Shown piece by piece: positions 4,614 to 7,978 of a DNA stretch of 7,978 nt. The notes under the pieces were generated by a model, which ran no database searches, was not told where the DNA came from, and was given only the letters and a program-made list of their open reading frames with translations. How positions within the stretch are numbered: the stretch's first letter is position 1; the number at the start of each line of letters is the position of its first letter. The stretch lies in contig CAIWVX010000275.1 in NCBI GenBank assembly GCA_903916205.1, positions 1-7,978 on the forward strand, in the 5' to 3' direction. Source of the stretch: an uncultured beta proteobacterium (GTDB taxonomy: Bacteria > Pseudomonadota > Gammaproteobacteria > Burkholderiales > Rhodocyclaceae). Made by a program: the position numbers and the translations under genes.

Positions 4614-5816
4614 TCAACCGTAATTCAAACCCATCGCCTCACGTACATCGCGCATGGTTTCTTGTGCCAGCTTGCGGGCTTGGCTATTTCCATCGGCAAT
4701 GATGTGACGGACGAGTTGTGGATCGTCAAGGTAAGTTTGCGCACGCTCACGCATTGGGGCTTGCTCGCGCAGGATCGCGTCGATGACTGGCTGCTTGCAA
4801 TCGAGACAGCCGATCCCTGCACGACGGCATTCTTTTTGTACCCAGTTGCGACAGACTTCATCCGAATAGACCGCATGTAAATGCCACACCGGGCATTTTT
4901 CAGGATCGCCCGCATCGGTTAAACGAACACGCGCCGGATCGGTCGGCATACGCTTGATTTTCTGCGTTACGGAGGCTTCGTCTTCTCTTAGCGTAATAGT
5001 GTTGTGGTAGGACTTAGACATCTTTTGTCCATCAAGCCCCGGCATTTTTGACGCTTCGGTTAATAAGGCTCCCGGCTCAACCAGAATCATTTTTCCTGTG
5101 CCTTCAAGATAACCAAGCAGACGCTCGCGTTCATCGAGCGAAAGATTTTGCGCCTCGTTCAGCAAGGCATGGGCGCGTTCAACGGCGGTGGCATCGCCCT
5201 CCTGTTGAAAGCGTGTCCGCAACTGTGTGTAAGTGCGGGCGTTCTTGCTGCCTAGCTTTTTCACCGCTTCTTTGGCTTTATCCTCGAAACCGGGTTCGCG
5301 ACCGTACATATGATTAAAGCGCCGGGCCAGCTCGCGGGTGAATTCAACGTGTGGTACTTGATCTTCTCCAACCGGTATTTTGTCGGCGCGGTAGATCAGA
5401 ATATCGGAACTCATTAGCAAGGGATAACCGAGAAAGCCGTAGGTCGACAAATCCTTGGAATCGAGTTTCTGCTGCTGATCTTTGTACGTGGGCACACGCT
5501 CCAGCCAGCCCAGTGGCGTCATCATCGACAACAATAAATGCAGTTCGGCATGTTCGGGGACTTGCGACTGGATGAACAGCGTCGCCTTGGTCGGATCAAC
5601 CCCGGCGGCCAGCCAGTCGATCACCATGTCCATCGCCGACTTTTCGATTCCGCGCGGGTCGTCGTACTGCGTGGTCAAGGCGTGCCAGTCGGCGACAAAA
5701 AACAGGCAAGGATAATTATTCTGGAGGGTAATCCAGTTTTTCAGCACCCCGTGATAGTGGCCAAGGTGCAAGCTGCCGGTCGGGCGCATACCGGAGAGAA
5801 CGCGTTCTGCATACAT
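4614..5816 (-). CDS. trpS: Tryptophanyl-tRNA synthetase, long form with four-Cys cluster
   Basis: This class I synthetase charges tRNA-Trp with tryptophan using ATP. The 400-residue product has the HIGH-type motif HLGH (17-20) within SGMRPTGSLHLGHYHGVL and the KMSKS loop at 265-269 (DGQKMSKSYHNTI). Substrate-pocket segments include FFVADWHALTT and SSDILIYRADKIPVGEDQVP. It is longer than the compact form of about 330 residues, and four cysteines lie in the C-terminal part at 308, 330, 337 and 340. Their spacing, C-x21-C-x6-C-x2-C, nearly equals the [4Fe-4S] motif of Thermotoga maritima TrpRS (C-x22-C-x6-C-x2-C, from memory). A bound cluster near the tRNA anticodon site is therefore plausible. 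The ATG at 5816 is 4 bases after the stop of the M50 protease gene. There is no strong ribosome site, so re-initiation by coupling is likely. No second TrpRS is visible in the window. Confidence 0.97.
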   Translation of the reverse strand: MYAERVLSGMRPTGSLHLGHYHGVLKNWITLQNNYPCLFFVADWHALTTQYDDPRGIEKSAMDMVIDWLAAGVDPTKATLFIQSQVPEHAELHLLLSMMTPLGWLERVPTYKDQQQKLDSKDLSTYGFLGYPLLMSSDILIYRADKIPVGEDQVPHVEFTRELARRFNHMYGREPGFEDKAKEAVKKLGSKNARTYTQLRTRFQQEGDATAVERAHALLNEAQNLSLDERERLLGYLEGTGKMILVEPGALLTEASKMPGLDGQKMSKSYHNTITLREDEASVTQKIKRMPTDPARVRLTDAGDPEKCPVWHLHAVYSDEVCRNWVQKECRRAGIGCLDCKQPVIDAILREQAPMRERAQTYLDDPQLVRHIIADGNSQARKLAQETMRDVREAMGLNYG

Positions 5817-5820
5817 AGTG

Positions 5821-6474
5821 TTAGTTCAGTTGAAAGATCAGAAGAATGAGTTCTTTGAAGAAGGCCACAACAGGCCACAAAATGTAATCGAGAATCTTAA
5901 AGTAAAGCAAAGCCAGCAAGATGACAAACCCCCAGCGTTCAAGCCGGGAAAACATGAGCGCCAGCGAATAAGGCAGCAGACTCACCGCAATTCGCCCGCC
6001 ATCAAGCGGCGGTAAAGGCAGCAGATTGAGCACCATCAACGCCAAATTGATCCCGATGCCGATTTCACACATCACCGCCATTGAGTGGCTGTAGGCATTA
6101 AGTGGAATCAAGGTATCGACTCGGAGCATGGCCCCCCAGCCTAAGGCCATCAACAAATTAACGGCAGGCCCAGCGGCGGCAACCCACAACATATCGCGCT
6201 TGGGATGGCGCAAGCGGCCATAATTGACCGGCACCGGTTTAGCCCAACCAAAAAGGAAAGGACTGCCGATTACCAGCAACATCACGGGCAGAAGAATGGT
6301 GCCGAAAAGTTCGATATGACGTAGCGGATTCAAGCTGATTCGTCCCGCCTGCCAGGCCGTCAAATCACCAAAATATCGCGCCACATAGCCATGTGCCGCC
6401 TCATGCAAGGTAATCGCCAAGAGCACTGGCAACGCCCCGATTGAGACGGTTTGGATGATTCCTGAAATATCCAT
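5821..6474 (-). CDS. M50-family (site-2 protease type) integral membrane metalloprotease
   Basis: This 217-residue minimal site-2-protease homologue lies in the inner membrane and is expected to cut substrates within the membrane using zinc. The zinc motif HEAAH (24-28) is in the first hydrophobic helix (ALPVLLAITLHEAAHGY). The third ligand is D158 in NLLPLPPLDGGRI (150-162). Other hydrophobic spans lie at about 57-76 (FGTILLPVMLLVIG), 95-118, 133-156 and 182-215. There is no PDZ domain, unlike RseP, so this is the short YwhC-like group whose substrates are unknown. The start at 6474 has GGAG (6484-6487) 9 bases upstream, overlapping the yciO stop. The gene is 6 bases after yciO and 4 before trpS, so it is firmly inside the operon. 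Placement beside trpS is common in betaproteobacteria but does not reveal a substrate. Confidence 0.92.
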   Translation of the reverse strand: MDISGIIQTVSIGALPVLLAITLHEAAHGYVARYFGDLTAWQAGRISLNPLRHIELFGTILLPVMLLVIGSPFLFGWAKPVPVNYGRLRHPKRDMLWVAAAGPAVNLLMALGWGAMLRVDTLIPLNAYSHSMAVMCEIGIGINLALMVLNLLPLPPLDGGRIAVSLLPYSLALMFSRLERWGFVILLALLYFKILDYILWPVVAFFKELILLIFQLN

Positions 6475-6480
6475 TGCCGC

Positions 6481-7107
6481 TTACTCCAGAGCAAAAGGTT
6501 CGAGAGCGCCGCGCCCGGCACGCATCAGTTGCGGCGGCAGATGAGTCAAGTCAATCACGGTGGTTGGCTCAGTGCCACAATGGCCGCCGTCAAGAATCAG
6601 CTCGATGAGATCATCCAAACGATCCTGAATTTCCCAACCTTCCGTCAGTGGCCCTTCATCGCCGGGGAGCATCAGCGTGGTGGTGAGCAGCGGCTCGCCG
6701 AGCATTTCTAACAACGCCTGCGCCACGCTATTGGCCGGGACGCGCAAGCCGATGGTCTTGCGCTTGGGGTGTAGCACCCGGCGCGGTAACTCTTTGGTGG
6801 CCTCAAGAATGAACGTGTAACTGCCCGGTGTCGTCGCTTTGAGCAAGCGGTACTGAGCGTTATCGACCTTGGCAAATTGGGCGATTTCGGAAAGGTCCCG
6901 ACACATCAGCGTCAGATGATGACGATCATCAACTTCGCGAATTCGACGGATGCGTTCCAGCGCGTCTTTATCCCCCAGACAACATCCGAGGGCATAGCAG
7001 GAGTCCGTAGGAAAGGCGACGACCCCGCCAGCACGTAGCACTTCGGCGGCCTGCGCCAGCAGACGAGGCGGCGGATCTTCCGGGTGAATTGAAAGGTAAC
7101 GCGCCAT
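6481..7107 (-). CDS. yciO: YciO family protein (TsaC/Sua5/YrdC fold)
   Basis: The 208-residue product closely follows E. coli YciO: YLSIHPEDPPPRLL (4-17), the pocket motif PTDSCYALGC (33-42), LTLMCRDLSE, TPGSYTFIL, the nucleotide-binding segment KRKTIGLRVP, LGEPLLTTTLMLPG and PTTVIDLT near the end. The family shares the fold of TsaC/Sua5, which make threonylcarbamoyl-AMP for t6A modification of tRNA. YciO itself is a paralogue with a debated role, so I do not call it the t6A enzyme. I chose the ATG at 7107: it has GGGAGG (7118-7123) 10 bases upstream, and the protein then begins MARYLSIHP as in its relatives. A TTG six codons earlier would swallow that ribosome site. It starts 2 bases after the RNase AM gene, and rnm and yciO are also neighbours in E. 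coli near the trp operon. Confidence 0.93.
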   Translation of the reverse strand: MARYLSIHPEDPPPRLLAQAAEVLRAGGVVAFPTDSCYALGCCLGDKDALERIRRIREVDDRHHLTLMCRDLSEIAQFAKVDNAQYRLLKATTPGSYTFILEATKELPRRVLHPKRKTIGLRVPANSVAQALLEMLGEPLLTTTLMLPGDEGPLTEGWEIQDRLDDLIELILDGGHCGTEPTTVIDLTHLPPQLMRAGRGALEPFALE

Positions 7108-7109
7108 GC

Positions 7110-7940
7110 CTAGAAAGCCTCCCAAATCGGCGTCAACCCTTTGGGCAAGGGTTCAAATCGGCCGAGGGCAACGTAACTTTCGCCCAGTCCATGAAAGTCT
7201 GAGCCGCAGGAGGCCATAAATCCTTTTTCTCGCGCTTGGCGAGTGAAAAAGGCCACATGCTCAGACGAATGGCTGCCCGAGATGATTTCGATAGCCTGTC
7301 CGCCAAATTGCTTAAAGTCATCAAGCAGTGTGCGCATTTGAGGCCGGGAAAATTTGTAGCGGCCGGGGTGGGCAATGGACGCAATGCCCCCGGCACCCAG
7401 CACCCAGCCCACGGATTCTTCCAGCGTCGCCCAACAATGCGCAACATAACCGGGGCGTCCTGGCACAAGATACGCATCAAAAACGCTCCGCACATCTTTG
7501 CATACCCCTTGCTCTACAAGGTAGCGCGCGAAATGAGCACGACTGATTAGACTCGGATTTCCGGCAAAGCGCATGGCCCCCTCGAAGCATCCGGCAAAGC
7601 CTATTTTTTCCAACTCGGCGGCCATCCGCTGCGCCCGAACCACTCGCCCGGAACGGATCGACGCCAAACCGGCATTAAGCGCGGCATCGTCGGTATCAAA
7701 GTTGTAACCCAGAATATGCACCTGCAAACCGCCCCATTCGATGGATATTTCGACGCCATCAATAAAGCCCATCGCCACTTCATTGGCCGCAGTGCGTGCG
7801 GCGACCAGGCCATCAAGACAATCGTGATCGGTCAGCGCCAGCCGTTCGACGCCATTGGCCGCCGCAAGACGCGCTAAATCAGCCGGTGCGAAAAGCCCGT
7901 CAGAGGCAGTGGAATGGCAATGGAGGTCGATAATGGGCAC
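7110..7940 (-). CDS. rnm: PHP-domain phosphoesterase, RNase AM (YciV/TrpH)
   Basis: The 276-residue PHP (polymerase and histidinol phosphatase) protein matches the YciV/TrpH family. Members are trinuclear-metal 5'-3' exonucleases; E. coli RNase AM trims the 5' ends of rRNAs and removes pAp-like 3',5'-bisphosphates. Metal ligands are visible in order: IDLHCHSTASDG (H7, H9, D14), LTDHD (D38, H39, D40), DGVEIS (E64), VHILGY (H75), an inserted helical domain with SRAHFARYL (H136), IAHPGRY (H191) and CGSDFHG (D248, H250). The set is complete, so it should be active. The start is a GTG at 7938-7940: an in-frame TAA lies ten codons upstream with no ATG between, and the family begins MPIIDLHCHS here. 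No clear ribosome site precedes it. It is the first gene of the cluster within the window, and its promoter is probably at or beyond the right edge. Confidence 0.93.
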   Translation of the reverse strand: MPIIDLHCHSTASDGLFAPADLARLAAANGVERLALTDHDCLDGLVAARTAANEVAMGFIDGVEISIEWGGLQVHILGYNFDTDDAALNAGLASIRSGRVVRAQRMAAELEKIGFAGCFEGAMRFAGNPSLISRAHFARYLVEQGVCKDVRSVFDAYLVPGRPGYVAHCWATLEESVGWVLGAGGIASIAHPGRYKFSRPQMRTLLDDFKQFGGQAIEIISGSHSSEHVAFFTRQAREKGFMASCGSDFHGLGESYVALGRFEPLPKGLTPIWEAF

Positions 7941-7978
7941 AGGAAATACGTCGGCAAACGGTTAAAAATTAAGCCGAG

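Noticed and set aside
4446..4880. 144-codon plus-strand reading frame
   Set aside because: It runs through the period-8 repeat and then antisense to trpS; it reflects codon bias of the real gene.
5538..5849. 103-codon plus-strand reading frame
   Set aside because: Antisense to the well-supported trpS start region; low-complexity basic product.
6481..7107. Calling this gene tsaC (t6A synthesis)
   Set aside because: The motifs follow YciO rather than TsaC/Sua5 closely, and YciO does not simply replace TsaC.
7108..7125. TTG start for yciO six codons upstream
   Set aside because: It would place the GGGAGG ribosome site inside the coding region; the ATG at 7107 fits both that site and the family N-terminus.

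Overview
The window comes from a proteobacterial chromosome, most likely a betaproteobacterium of the Nitrosomonadales type. This is inferred from protein style, the roughly 400-residue TrpRS, and the gene order RNase AM / YciO / M50 protease / TrpRS / ScpA / ScpB / RluB; no 16S rRNA or other marker is present to confirm it. Almost everything reads on the minus strand. The exception is a two-gene toxin-antitoxin cassette on the plus strand.

Layout from left to right. (1) Positions 1-573 (minus) hold a small winged-helix-like protein with an AT-hook-like basic tail, followed by the 5' half of folA (dihydrofolate reductase), which runs off the left edge. (2) Positions 705-841 (minus) hold a structurally unusual tRNA-Thr(TGT) with encoded CCA, its own promoter (perfect TATAAT and a GC-rich discriminator) and a 3' hairpin region. 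(3) Positions 814-1191 contain no protein gene that I accept, but they do contain a two-helix hairpin and the control region of the next cassette. (4) Positions 1192-1879 (plus) are a higBA toxin-antitoxin pair. Its predicted promoter places the transcript start on the A of the toxin ATG, and a palindrome lies between its -35 and -10. (5) Positions 2013-7940 (minus) are a tightly packed housekeeping cluster, transcribed in the order rnm, yciO, M50 protease, trpS, scpA, scpB, rluB. Junctions are gaps of 2 to 6 bases or overlaps of 11 and 32 bases. The one exception is 127 bases between trpS and scpA, which holds a long imperfect hairpin built from a period-8 CACAGAGG-type repeat.

Functionally, the cluster joins ribosome and RNA maturation (RNase AM for rRNA 5' ends, RluB for 23S rRNA pseudouridine), translation (TrpRS), chromosome organisation (the ScpA kleisin and ScpB, partners of SMC), a membrane protease and a YciO/TsaC-fold protein. 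The tRNA plus TA segment between folA and the cluster looks like an accessory insertion, although I found no direct repeat marking its ends.

The best candidates for something new are the deviant but apparently expressed tRNA-Thr, the likely leaderless and operator-controlled higBA transcript, the four-cysteine cluster in TrpRS that resembles the known [4Fe-4S] TrpRS motif, and the period-8 inverted repeat. I see no CRISPR array, transposase, integrase or clear new multi-gene defence system.
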